In this document: piece after piece, positions 17,020 to 25,667 of the stretch | How positions within the stretch are numbered: position 1 is the first letter of the stretch | Layout of the letters: every line of letters begins with the position of its first letter | Origin: CATQHS01 sp965203375 | Lineage (GTDB): Bacteria; Actinomycetota; Acidimicrobiia; Acidimicrobiales; Aldehydirespiratoraceae | NCBI GenBank assembly: GCA_965203375.1 | Contig: OZ241886.1 | Coordinates: 2,604,001 to 2,668,000 of the forward strand | DNA length: 64,000 bases | Direction: 5' to 3' | Translations under genes and position numbers: made by a program | The notes under the pieces: model-generated | What the model was told of the DNA's origin: nothing | What the model saw: the letters and a program-made list of their open reading frames with translations, nothing else | Databases searched by the model: none

Positions 17020-18267
17020 TCAGTCCCGTTGCCCGGGCCGCGAGTTCAGGCGCAGGCCCGAAGTCACCTCCGGTATGGCCATGATCGGATGCTCGCTGGA
17101 AGCGGCGGAGTACAGGTCCAGCAGCGCCGCGGCCTCGTAGCCCCGGCGGCCCTTGCCGATGCTGCGGGAGGCGAGGACCCCCGCCTGGCCCAGCGTCTGC
17201 AGCGCCTGCCGGGCCCGGCGCTCGGTCCGCCCGTACCGCTCCGCCACCATCTTGGAGTCGAGCACCGGGTGCAAGGTCAGGTCGCGCAGGATCTGGCCGA
17301 CCAGGGACTTCCGCTTGGGGGCCACCGCCTGCTCCCACCGGTCGCGTATCTCGGTTGCAGCGGAGCGGATGGCCGAACCCAGATGACAGGCGAAGACCGT
17401 GGCCTCCTCCAGCAGGCCGATCATCGGACCCCAGATCCGGTCCGGCTCGGCGGCGCCGTCGGCGATCGCCCGATGCGACCGGCTCAGCGCCTCGAAGTAC
17501 TCGTCGCGGCGACGGGCCAGATGGGCGCTGACCGGCACCGTGCTCGTGTCGGTGACCAGGCCGCGGCGGGCCCAGAGCATGTGGATCAGCGCTCGCCCGG
17601 CCCGACCGTTGCCGTCGGGGAAGGGATGGATGTGCTCGAACCGGGCGTGGGCCACCGCGGCCTGGACCAGGGCCCGCTCCGTGCCGCTCGTGTTCATGTA
17701 GTCCACGAGGTCGTCCATCAACTCGCCGACGGCGTCTGGGGGTGGAGAGACGAAATCCGCCTTCGCCGGGGTCGGGTGCAGATCGCCGCCCCCTATCCAG
17801 TTCTGGGTTCGGCGGACCGCACCCGGCGTCGCCCACTCGTATTCAGGGTCGTCGGCCATCAGCGTCTCATGGACCGCGCAGATGTCCTCCACGGCGAACG
17901 GGCGGCTCGCGTCCGACCCGATCCGCAGCGCCTGCTCGGTGGCGGCGATGTTGCGGAGGGCGGCCTTCTCCGGCTGCCTGCCCTCGCCGGTGGCCTCGGA
18001 TCTGGCCAATCGGCGCAGCGACGGATGGACCCCTTCGACGGTGGTGGAGGAGGCGCCCTCGGTGTGGCTGATCAGCCAATCGCTCACCGGAGACCGCTCG
18101 TCATGGGCGAAGGCCCTGACCTCCTCCTCGGCGGATCTGAGCCGGTCGAACTCGGCCGAGTCCATGCGCACGACCGTTCCGGCGACCGGCGGCGGCACGA
18201 AGCACCGGTACGGGACCCGCTCCCCCTGAGGGCTCGTCCAGATCCGCTCCGCCCAATGCCCGGCCAT
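17020..18267 (-). CDS. Fic-domain protein (probable AMP transferase, class II)
   Basis: 415 residues. The Fic signature HPFPDGNGRAGRAL is complete (near residue 215), so the catalytic His and nucleotide-binding loop are present. Upstream, ASSTTVEGV (near residue 75) fits the inhibitory (S/T)xxxE(G/N) helix before the Fic core, which defines class II, self-inhibited enzymes. The C-terminal ~100 residues (ERYGRTERRARQALQTLGQAGVL) look like a winged helix. This is the common Fic/DUF4172-like-plus-wHTH layout of ~370-400 residues. By family knowledge it would AMPylate a protein target. No antitoxin gene is adjacent. It may be a solitary regulator or a stress/defence toxin. Confidence 0.88.
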   Translation of the reverse strand: MAGHWAERIWTSPQGERVPYRCFVPPPVAGTVVRMDSAEFDRLRSAEEEVRAFAHDERSPVSDWLISHTEGASSTTVEGVHPSLRRLARSEATGEGRQPEKAALRNIAATEQALRIGSDASRPFAVEDICAVHETLMADDPEYEWATPGAVRRTQNWIGGGDLHPTPAKADFVSPPPDAVGELMDDLVDYMNTSGTERALVQAAVAHARFEHIHPFPDGNGRAGRALIHMLWARRGLVTDTSTVPVSAHLARRRDEYFEALSRSHRAIADGAAEPDRIWGPMIGLLEEATVFACHLGSAIRSAATEIRDRWEQAVAPKRKSLVGQILRDLTLHPVLDSKMVAERYGRTERRARQALQTLGQAGVLASRSIGKGRRGYEAAALLDLYSAASSEHPIMAIPEVTSGLRLNSRPGQRD

Positions 18268-18396
18268 GACACAACCTTCTCATCGTGGCTCTGACCCGTC
18301 GGCGGGCCGCCCAAGACTTCCGCTACGCCGGAGTTTCGGCGCGTTTACGCCGTTCAAGCTATCGAAATTTCCGCGACTGGCGGGCAGGCGGGCGGC

Positions 18397-19422
18397 CTAT
18401 CGGCGGCGGGGCTTCTGGTCGGCCAGCTCGCGGCGCAGGGCCAGGTAGCGGTCGAAGCGGCGGGGGTCGAGGTCGCCGGCGGACACCGCGGACCGCACCG
18501 CGCAGTCGGGCTCGGCCCCGTGGGCGCAGTCCGAGAACCGGCAGCGGGCGCTCAGCCGCTGGAGGTCGGCGAACACCCGCTGAAGGGCCGCCTCGGCGTC
18601 CCAGGGGGACAGGGAGCGCAGGCCGGGGGTGTCGATGACCAGGCCGCCGTCACCGGGCAGCAGGATCAGCTCCCGGGCGATGGTGGTGTGACGGCCCCGG
18701 GCGTCGGAGGGGCGGACCGGGCCGGTGGCGGCCGCCTGGGCCCCGGCCAGGGCGTTGATCAGGCTGGACTTCCCGGACCCGCTGGCCCCCACCAGCACCA
18801 TGGTGCGGCCCGGCCCCAGCCGCTCCCGGATCGGATCGAGGCCCGAGCCGGGCGGGGTGTCGGCCGTCCGGGCCGGCGCCGCGGGGCCGGGCCGGTCGGC
18901 CGGGGCGCTGGTCACCGCGATGGGCGCGCCGCCGGCCACCGCGGCCACGCCGGCCCTGTGCTCGGCGGGGTCGGCGCACAGGTCGGCCTTGGTCAGGATT
19001 ATCAGCGCGGGGGCGCCGCTGTCGTCGGCTATCACCAGCATGCGCTCGAACCATCCGGGGGGAAGGGGCCGGTCCAGGCCGGCCACGATGCCGACCGCGT
19101 CGAAGTTGGCGGCCAGGGCCTGGCTGCGGCCGCCGGGGCCGAGCCGGCGGAGCTCGGTGCGGCGGGGCAGGACCCGGTCGATCACCCGGTCGCCGTCCCG
19201 GCGGGCCACCTCCACCCAGTCGCCGGTGACCGGGGCCAGGTCGGGCGAGGCCCGCACCGAGCTGGACAGCACCCGGACTAGCTCGGGGCCGGTGGTCACG
19301 TCGCACTCGCCCCGGTCCACCCGCACCACCCGGCCCACGACGGCGCCGGGCCGGGCCCCGCCCGCCGTCCGGTCGTCCCAGCCCCACCGTTGAAGCTCGG
19401 GGCAGGCCGCGCCCTCATCCAT
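18397..19422 (-). CDS. rsgA: Ribosome small-subunit biogenesis GTPase RsgA
   Basis: 341 residues from ATG 19422 (MDEGAACPELQRWGWDD); a TTG extension to 19464 is possible. Domain order is typical: an N-terminal OB fold (VVGRVVRVDRGECDVTTG), then a circularly permuted GTPase with G4 TKADL (near 140) before G1 GASGSGKSS (near 210), the RHTTIARELILL segment and G3 DTPGL (near 260). The C-terminal zinc knuckle follows (CRFSDCAHGAEPDC, near 300). It matures the 30S subunit and releases RbfA in other bacteria. A short Pro/Ala-rich insert separates G4 and G1. It is probably monocistronic; the 129-bp gap to the Fic gene holds nothing recognisable. Confidence 0.92.
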   Translation of the reverse strand: MDEGAACPELQRWGWDDRTAGGARPGAVVGRVVRVDRGECDVTTGPELVRVLSSSVRASPDLAPVTGDWVEVARRDGDRVIDRVLPRRTELRRLGPGGRSQALAANFDAVGIVAGLDRPLPPGWFERMLVIADDSGAPALIILTKADLCADPAEHRAGVAAVAGGAPIAVTSAPADRPGPAAPARTADTPPGSGLDPIRERLGPGRTMVLVGASGSGKSSLINALAGAQAAATGPVRPSDARGRHTTIARELILLPGDGGLVIDTPGLRSLSPWDAEAALQRVFADLQRLSARCRFSDCAHGAEPDCAVRSAVSAGDLDPRRFDRYLALRRELADQKPRRR

Positions 19423-19579
19423 GGCCGGTGCCCATCGGTCCAAATGTTGACTCAAACGCGCCAATCCGCCAAGCCGAAACCGGGCCAGTCGGGCTCGGCC
19501 CCGTTAGAGTCGGCCAAACTCACCCGATAACGGCCGCTCGGCATCGGGCGGGCCGCAGCGATCAGGGACGGGGGCAGGC

Positions 19580-21307
19580 ATGGCAGACGTCCAAGAACCA
19601 CCCGCCTCGAACTCGGGGCCCACTCCGACGAGGCTGGCACGGCTTCTCACTCACAGGGTCATGGGCTTCATGGCCGGGGTGGTCTCGGCCGGTCTGTCCC
19701 TGGCCTTCGGCGAGGTCATCGACGGCATGAACAACGCCCATCCGTCGATGGTGGTGGCGGTGGGCGAGCTGATCACCGACTACACCCCCGGCGACGTGGT
19801 GGCGACCAGCATCGACAACCTGGGCGGCAGTCAGAAATGGCTGCTGCTCGCCGGCATCACCGTGGTGACCCTGCTGGTGGGCGGGTACATGGGCCAGCTC
19901 GCGGTGAGGGGCCGCAAGGACATAGCCATGGGCGGCTTCGTCGTCTTCGGGCTGCTGGGGGGCTGGGCTGTGGCCCGCAATCCCTTCAGCTATGCGTCGG
20001 CGTCTTGGCTGGTGACCGTGCTGGTGACCGGCATCGGGGCGGTGACCCTTTTGGTCTTGACCGACAAGATCCTCCTCTGGTTCCCCACATCAGCTCCGGA
20101 CAGGGCCGTCCCAGAATCACCGCCGATGCCCGCCGCGGTTCCACACGGGATCTACCCGGACTCAACGCCGGCGCCCGCTGCGGCCGCGGCGAAGGCCGAA
20201 TCGAACCGGCGGACCTTCTTGGCCTACATCGGCTCCATGACGGCGGTGTCCGGGATCTTGGTGGGAATCGGGCGCCTGGTCAAGCAGTCGCCGGCCGAGC
20301 TGGCCCGCGCCAACGTCGAGTTGCCCCTCGCCCGACCCTGGACCGAAACCCGCGAGGCCCCGACGACCGGCCCGAGCGTCATGGACCAAGTGGCCGGGCT
20401 CGAGAACTTCGACCAGATCGACCGCGTCTCGACCTACCTGACCCCCAACCTGTCCTTCTACCGGATCGACACCGCCCTGACGCCCCCCTCGGTGGACCCG
20501 GTCTTCTGGAATCTGCGCATCACCGGCATGGTCGACAATCCCTACGAACTCACCTTCGAAGAGATCCTGGACATGGACCTCGAAGACCACGTCATCACCC
20601 TGCAGTGCGTCTCCAACCAGGTGGGCGGGAAGCTGGTCGGCAACGCGGTGTGGACCGGCGTGCCCCTGACCACCCTGTTGGAAAGGGCCGGGGTGCAGCC
20701 CGGCGCCACCCAGATCGTGGGCCGGTCGGTGGACGACTGGACGGCCGGGTTCCCCACCGGGCTGATCGGCGACGGCCGCAACGCGCTGCTGGCCATCGGC
20801 ATGAACGGCGAGCCCCTGCCGGTGGCCCACGGGTTCCCGGCCCGGCTGATCGTGGCCGGGCTCTACGGCTACGTGTCGGCGGTGAAGTGGATCTCGGAGA
20901 TAGAGCTCACCACCTGGGAGGGCTTCGACGCTTACTGGGTGCCCAGGGGCTGGTCCAAGGAGGGCCCCATGAAGACCCAGAGCCGCATCGACGTGCCCAG
21001 GGTCTCCGACCGGCTGGCGGCGGGCGAGGAGGCCGTCATCGCCGGCGTGGCCTGGGCCCCCACCCGGGGCGTCCAGGCGGTGCATGTGCGGGTGGACGGC
21101 GGGGACTGGCAGCCCTGCGAGCTGGCCGAGGCCCTGGGCGACGAGAGCTGGGTGCAGTGGCGCCGGCCGTGGACTCCCGCGGCGGGCCGCCACACCATCG
21201 AGGTGCGGGCCACCGACGGCACCGGCGCGGTGCAGAGCGAGGGCCCGGTCCCGCCCCGCCCCGACGGCGCCGAGGGCTGGCACTCCGTCGAGGTGAACGC
21301 CGCCTGA
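19580..21307 (+). CDS. Membrane-anchored molybdopterin-dependent oxidoreductase (sulfite oxidase fold)
   Basis: 575 residues in two parts. Residues ~25-165 carry about four transmembrane helices (e.g. WLLLAGITVVTLLVGGY, IAMGGFVVFGLLGGWAV); a hydrophobic stretch at ~215-230 may be a fifth. From ~270 follows a sulfite-oxidase-type domain with the molybdenum-ligand Cys in ITLQCVSNQVGG (near 342), then AVWTGVPL and LPVAHGFPARLI. A C-terminal Mo-cofactor dimerisation-like beta domain starts near 470 (AGEEAVIAGVAWAPTRGVQAVHVRVDGG). This architecture is common in Actinobacteria. The reaction is unknown; reductases and sulfite oxidases share this fold. A GGGGGCAGG site precedes the ATG. Repeat A1 follows the stop. 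Confidence 0.87.
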   Translation: MADVQEPPASNSGPTPTRLARLLTHRVMGFMAGVVSAGLSLAFGEVIDGMNNAHPSMVVAVGELITDYTPGDVVATSIDNLGGSQKWLLLAGITVVTLLVGGYMGQLAVRGRKDIAMGGFVVFGLLGGWAVARNPFSYASASWLVTVLVTGIGAVTLLVLTDKILLWFPTSAPDRAVPESPPMPAAVPHGIYPDSTPAPAAAAAKAESNRRTFLAYIGSMTAVSGILVGIGRLVKQSPAELARANVELPLARPWTETREAPTTGPSVMDQVAGLENFDQIDRVSTYLTPNLSFYRIDTALTPPSVDPVFWNLRITGMVDNPYELTFEEILDMDLEDHVITLQCVSNQVGGKLVGNAVWTGVPLTTLLERAGVQPGATQIVGRSVDDWTAGFPTGLIGDGRNALLAIGMNGEPLPVAHGFPARLIVAGLYGYVSAVKWISEIELTTWEGFDAYWVPRGWSKEGPMKTQSRIDVPRVSDRLAAGEEAVIAGVAWAPTRGVQAVHVRVDGGDWQPCELAEALGDESWVQWRRPWTPAAGRHTIEVRATDGTGAVQSEGPVPPRPDGAEGWHSVEVNAA

Positions 21308-21583
21308 GCAGGCCGTCGGGGGACATGCCGAACCTGGCCTGGCGTTGGGGTCTTCTTTGGCGGTTGCGTTGTCCGGCCGGCGGGTCCTGTCACGGGCGCG
21401 GTTTTGCCGCGGGGCGGCAAAACCTTGCCCCCGTGCCACCCCCCGGCCTGGCGCTGGCCGAGGGGTGCCTTCAACGGCGACGGCTGCGCACGGGGTGAAA
21501 CCGTGCCACTCCCGGCTTGGCGCTGGCCGGTGCTGGCCCCTGTCCGACCTTTGGTGTATCGTTAGTCATCGTCGTGTCATAGG
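21308..21583. other. Intergenic stretch dominated by repeat A
   Basis: Between the oxidoreductase stop and the promoter of the defence-like operon no coding sequence is credible. It holds repeat A1, its degenerate partial copy at 21494-21531, and then a sharp change to AT-richer DNA from about 21545. Confidence 0.7.
21371..21455 (+). repeat. Family A dispersed repeat, copy A1
   Basis: An 85-bp element running from GTCCGGCCGGCGGGTCCTGT to CCCCGGCCTGGCGCT. Inside is a perfect hairpin: GGTTTTGCCGC (21400-21410), a 3-nt loop, and GCGGCAAAACC (21414-21424). It is identical to A2 over the full length. It begins 63 bp after the oxidoreductase stop, in the same orientation as that gene. It is flanked by near-direct repeats GGCCTGGCG(T/C)TGG at about 21339-21351 and 21445-21457, and a degenerate partial copy lies at 21494-21531. 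A terminator or 3'UTR role is possible, but no U tract follows the stem. Confidence 0.88.
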
Positions 21584-21620
21584 TTGTCGGTAACAATAAT
21601 AGGGCGTTATAATGGCTGTG
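21584..21620 (+). promoter_or_regulatory. Probable leaderless sigma-70-type promoter of the methylase-helicase operon
   Basis: TTGTCG (21584-21589), an 18-bp spacer and a perfect TATAAT (21608-21613). An upstream ATG at 21612 overlaps the -10 box and so cannot lie on the transcript. The ATG at 21621 begins 8 bp after the -10 box, the spacing of leaderless actinobacterial mRNAs. The hexamers and spacing are seen directly; the leaderless start is inferred. Confidence 0.6.
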
Positions 21621-24600
21621 ATGACATCTGAGATGATACACCCGATCGGCCGGGAGATCGAAGCTCACTTCGGTGAGGGCCGGGGGTGGACGGCCCAGCC
21701 CGGTTTGTCCGCCGTCGTCTGGGAGACCCCCGCCTACCAGCTTCTCTGGGCCGACGGCGGGAGCGAGACCGACTTGAGGAGGCTCTGGGAGGCCAGGCAG
21801 GGCCGCCGGGGCTGGGTGGTGATCCTGCTGTCCGCTACAGACCACCCGGACAGGGTTCGAGTGGTCGGGCCCCAGTCCGCCCACCCGGTGCGGGTGATTC
21901 CCGCCGAGATCGTCTGGAACCTGCTGCGAAGAAGCCGCGACTACGCGCCCCGCGAGGCGGCCGCGCTCTTCGCCGGCGAGTTCGGCCGCATCGAGGAGTC
22001 GGTGGTGCCGGGGATCAGGGTCAAAGACCTGCTCACCCCCCACTTCGTGCGCGACCGCCTGCGCCGGCCCGAGAACCAGAGCCACCTGGCCGAGGCAGTC
22101 GCCGACGTCGAGAGCGCGAGCAATCTGGGTTGGCACTCGCTGTTCGGGAAGCTCGGCTACCGGGTCCAGCAGCTTCCCCAACGCGGCTATCTGCTTCGCC
22201 ACGACGACAAGCCGGTGGCGGTGGTTCACCCGTACCGCAACCCGTCCTTGTTCAGCCGCCTCACCCGCAACGGCGAGCTGCCCGAGGGCCTAGTCTTAGC
22301 CGACTGCCAGAGCCACGGGGCCCGATGGGCGGTGCTGGCCTCTGGGAACCGCTTCCGGCTGTTTTCGAGCAAGCCGTCGGTGGGATCGGCGTCCGGCCAA
22401 TACGTCGAGTTGGACGCCGGCGATCTGGAACGCGAGAACCGCTTCTACCTGGGTCTTCTAGCGCCGGAGTCGTTACAGGAGGAGGGCTGGCTCACCAAGT
22501 GGCTCAAGGAGGCCAAAGACTTCGGCGAGGAGCTGCGCAAGGGCTTGGAGGAGCGGCTGATCAAGGACGCCCTCCCCCCCATCGCCCGGGGTTTGGGCGA
22601 GCACTTGGAGTCGCAGGGCGCCGATCTCAGCGACCGGGAGCAGCTCCGCCGGATCGAGGAGGCGGCACTCACCCTGGTGTTCCGGTTCATGTTCCTGCTC
22701 CACACCGAGGCCAGGGGTCACCTTCCCGTCTCCTCGGCCGCCTACCGGCCCCACAGCGCCCGCCAGCTCGCTGCGGACTCACTCTCGGCCCTAAAGCGCC
22801 TGAGCTCAAGATCTACCCAGCGGTGGGACCGGCTGCGGACCCTGGTGCATATGATCCGCAACGGGGACCGATCCGTCGGGGTGCCGGTGTACAACGGCAG
22901 CCTGTTCGCCGCCGACGGCTTCCCCGGCGGCGACCTGCTGGAGCAGGCGGAGATAACCGACGACCATCTCGCCCCGGCGCTGGTGGCCATCGCCTACCAA
23001 AACTCCGAGCCGGGACATCCGGGCCTGGACTACGCCGGACTGCAGATCGGCCACATGGGGGCCATCTACGAAGCCTTGCTCGCCTTGCGGCTCACTCGAG
23101 CCCCGGACGATCTGATCTACGACACCAAAGCCAAGAACAAGAAGAAAAGAGTGTTCCGGCCGGTGCAGGACGGCGAGCAGCCAGATGTAGTCAAAGCTCA
23201 GCTCTATTACCAGTCCGAGGCTGGAGGACGCAAGGCCGAAGGTGTGTTCTACACGCGCCACGAGTTCGTGAGCCACCTGCTTAAATATTCTCTCGAGCCC
23301 GCCCTTGAAGAGCACTTGGACAGACTGAGGAAAATGGCCGAGCGGGAACCCGACGAGGCGGCGCGTCGGCTCTTCGACTTCACGGTGGTCGATCCGGCCA
23401 TGGGCAGCGCCCACTTCCTCACCGCCGCCTTGGACATGATGGCCGACCGAGTCGAAACCTTCCTGGCCGAGGTCGGGGGCCTCCCCCCCATTGTCGAGAT
23501 GCTCAACGAGCTAGGACGCGATGCCAAGTGGGCGACGCAGCGGCCTGAGGATGGGGATCTGCTTAGAAGGCTTATCCTCAAGCGCTGCATATACGGCGTC
23601 GACCTCTCCCCCATGGCGGTGGAGGTGGCCAACGTCACCCTGTGGCTGACATCCTTCGTTCCCGGCCTGCCGCTGTCTTATCTGGGCAGCAACCTCAAGT
23701 GCGGCAACGCCCTCATCGGCGTGGCCGACTGCTCCGTCGTCGGCGCCAACGACAGCCCCCTGCTCACCGGCGAAGCGGTGAACTCAGCCATGAGGCGCGC
23801 CGCCGAGTTGCAACACGAATTGGCCGAGACCCTCGACCGGACTCCTGACGAAGTGCAGCGATCCGAGCAGTTGGATGCTGAATTGCGCGAGTCGACGGTC
23901 GGTCTTCGAAGAGCTTTCGATCTATGGGCTGCTGAGCCACTGGGGGTGGAAAGCGCCCGCCACACACTAGAGATCAACATCCCGCCGATAATAGAAAACA
24001 ACGGAGAACGAACGACTGATGTCAACGCCAAAATTGACGAGGCTGAGAAAATCGCCAACCGCTACGGCTTCTTCCACTGGCCGCTGGAGTTCCCGCACCT
24101 CTTCCACCGAGACTGCCCCGGCTTCAACGTGGTGGTGGGCAACCCGCCGTGGAACAAGGTCAAGTTCGAGATGCCCAGCTTTCTGGCCATCCACGATCCC
24201 GGCATCCGCGGGCTGCGCTCCGGCCTGGACAGAGATGAACGAGCCGAGCGGCTTTTTAGGGAGAAACCCGAATTGCATCAGGAGATGGAGGACACCAAGC
24301 GACAGGCCGAAGAAGAACGCAAGTTCTTCAAGCCCGAGAACGGCTACACCATCCAGGGCCGCGGTGACGCCGACCTCTACAAGCTGTTCAGCGAGCGCTA
24401 TACATCCATTCTCCGCGGCCAAGGTTTCATGGGCGTTGTCTTGCCTCGGGTAGCTTTCCTGAACGATGGCAGCCGCGGATTTAGGCGTTGGCTGTTTAAA
24501 AAATGCCGCCCTAGCAGGATCGATACCCTGCTGAACAAAAAGCGCTGGGCCTTTGATATCCACCCGCAATGGACCATCGCCTTAGTGACGGCTCAGGCGG

Positions 24601-25664
24601 GCGTTACCGCCGACGGGTTGATGACCGTGACCGGCCCAGCCCGCGACGAATCGGAGTTTGCGGACTGCATCGCTGGCTCCGGGGTTCAAGTCGATTCGAG
24701 TAAACTCGCCTCTTGGACCCCGGCTCCTGCCAAGGATTCCAACAAGGAACCGGGATGGGAACTGCCGCTACTACCAAGGCAATCCCATGCAGACGTGTTA
24801 GGTAAAATACGGTTGGGAGTTCGTTTCGATAAGTTGCATCATTCGGACGTAACTGGCCAAGAAAAGCATTCGAACTCAAATGCTTATAACTTAGCTATCT
24901 GTATTGAATTACATGAAGCTAAGCAACGAGATCTTTTTACCAACCTGCCAGGTGATGACAGAATTCCTGTATGGAAGGGTCGATCTTTTGACCAGTATGA
25001 GCCCCATGGCAGAGAATTGGCTGGGTTCGGTCAATGGACAGATATCTTAGAGTTCGTACAGACCAACCGGAAAGGCTCGTCTACTTTCAAGCACATGTTT
25101 CCTCCCTCCGTCCTTGCCAATCCTGACACTCATCCAATACAGCAATGCCGTATTGCATTTCGCAATGTAACCAATCGAACGAACTCTCGGACAGTAATAG
25201 CTTGTCTTATACCACCACATACTCCGTTAACTGATAAAGCTCCTTATATCCTTTTTGGTAGTTGGAAGACACTCAATACGGTTGGAATCCTAGCCGTGCT
25301 TAATAGCATTTCCTTCGATTGGCTAGCACGTAGGTACATAGAAACTACCCTGAACTACTTCATCCTGAACAGCCTTACCTTCCCGTCGCCAGAAAATACT
25401 CCCTGGGAACAAATCGGCACACTGGCAGCTCGGTTGTCGTGTGTGGACGATCGGTTCGCTGAATTCGCCGCTGAGGCCGGGGTGGAGTGCGGGCCGCTGA
25501 CTGATGCTGAGCGGGACGATATGAGGGCCGAGATCGACGCGCTGGTGGCCCGCGCCTACGGGCTCACCGCCGACGAACTCCGCTTCATCTTCACCGATTT
25601 CACTGTAAGGGCCGTCACCACCGCCTACCGGGAGCGGGTGCTGAGCAGGTTCGAGAGCCTGTAG
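21621..25664 (+). CDS. Eco57I/PglX-like N6-adenine DNA methylase (defence-associated)
   Basis: About 1347 residues from the ATG at 21621 (MTSEMIHPIGREIEAHFGEG), chosen over 21612 because the latter overlaps the -10 box. VVDPAMGSAHFLTAALDMM near residue 590 is SAM motif I, VDLSPMAVEVANVTLWL near 665 follows, and VVVGNPPWNKVKF near 838 is the catalytic NPPW. A long N-terminal region (~1-450) shows no nuclease motif I could recognise. A C-terminal region follows the methylase. Roughly residues 1050-1265 (24.78-25.42 kb) are markedly AT-rich, while both ends are GC-rich, suggesting an exchanged target-recognition domain. The gene is followed 3 bp later by a PLD-SNF2 helicase. By family it would modify host DNA in a restriction or BREX-like system. 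Confidence 0.85.
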   Translation: MTSEMIHPIGREIEAHFGEGRGWTAQPGLSAVVWETPAYQLLWADGGSETDLRRLWEARQGRRGWVVILLSATDHPDRVRVVGPQSAHPVRVIPAEIVWNLLRRSRDYAPREAAALFAGEFGRIEESVVPGIRVKDLLTPHFVRDRLRRPENQSHLAEAVADVESASNLGWHSLFGKLGYRVQQLPQRGYLLRHDDKPVAVVHPYRNPSLFSRLTRNGELPEGLVLADCQSHGARWAVLASGNRFRLFSSKPSVGSASGQYVELDAGDLERENRFYLGLLAPESLQEEGWLTKWLKEAKDFGEELRKGLEERLIKDALPPIARGLGEHLESQGADLSDREQLRRIEEAALTLVFRFMFLLHTEARGHLPVSSAAYRPHSARQLAADSLSALKRLSSRSTQRWDRLRTLVHMIRNGDRSVGVPVYNGSLFAADGFPGGDLLEQAEITDDHLAPALVAIAYQNSEPGHPGLDYAGLQIGHMGAIYEALLALRLTRAPDDLIYDTKAKNKKKRVFRPVQDGEQPDVVKAQLYYQSEAGGRKAEGVFYTRHEFVSHLLKYSLEPALEEHLDRLRKMAEREPDEAARRLFDFTVVDPAMGSAHFLTAALDMMADRVETFLAEVGGLPPIVEMLNELGRDAKWATQRPEDGDLLRRLILKRCIYGVDLSPMAVEVANVTLWLTSFVPGLPLSYLGSNLKCGNALIGVADCSVVGANDSPLLTGEAVNSAMRRAAELQHELAETLDRTPDEVQRSEQLDAELRESTVGLRRAFDLWAAEPLGVESARHTLEINIPPIIENNGERTTDVNAKIDEAEKIANRYGFFHWPLEFPHLFHRDCPGFNVVVGNPPWNKVKFEMPSFLAIHDPGIRGLRSGLDRDERAERLFREKPELHQEMEDTKRQAEEERKFFKPENGYTIQGRGDADLYKLFSERYTSILRGQGFMGVVLPRVAFLNDGSRGFRRWLFKKCRPSRIDTLLNKKRWAFDIHPQWTIALVTAQAGVTADGLMTVTGPARDESEFADCIAGSGVQVDSSKLASWTPAPAKDSNKEPGWELPLLPRQSHADVLGKIRLGVRFDKLHHSDVTGQEKHSNSNAYNLAICIELHEAKQRDLFTNLPGDDRIPVWKGRSFDQYEPHGRELAGFGQWTDILEFVQTNRKGSSTFKHMFPPSVLANPDTHPIQQCRIAFRNVTNRTNSRTVIACLIPPHTPLTDKAPYILFGSWKTLNTVGILAVLNSISFDWLARRYIETTLNYFILNSLTFPSPENTPWEQIGTLAARLSCVDDRFAEFAAEAGVECGPLTDAERDDMRAEIDALVARAYGLTADELRFIFTDFTVRAVTTAYRERVLSRFESL

Positions 25665-25667
25665 GGC

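Noticed and set aside
21612..21620. ATG at 21612 as start of the methylase
   Set aside because: It overlaps the TATAAT box, so it would not be on the transcript from that promoter; the in-frame ATG at 21621 is preferred.
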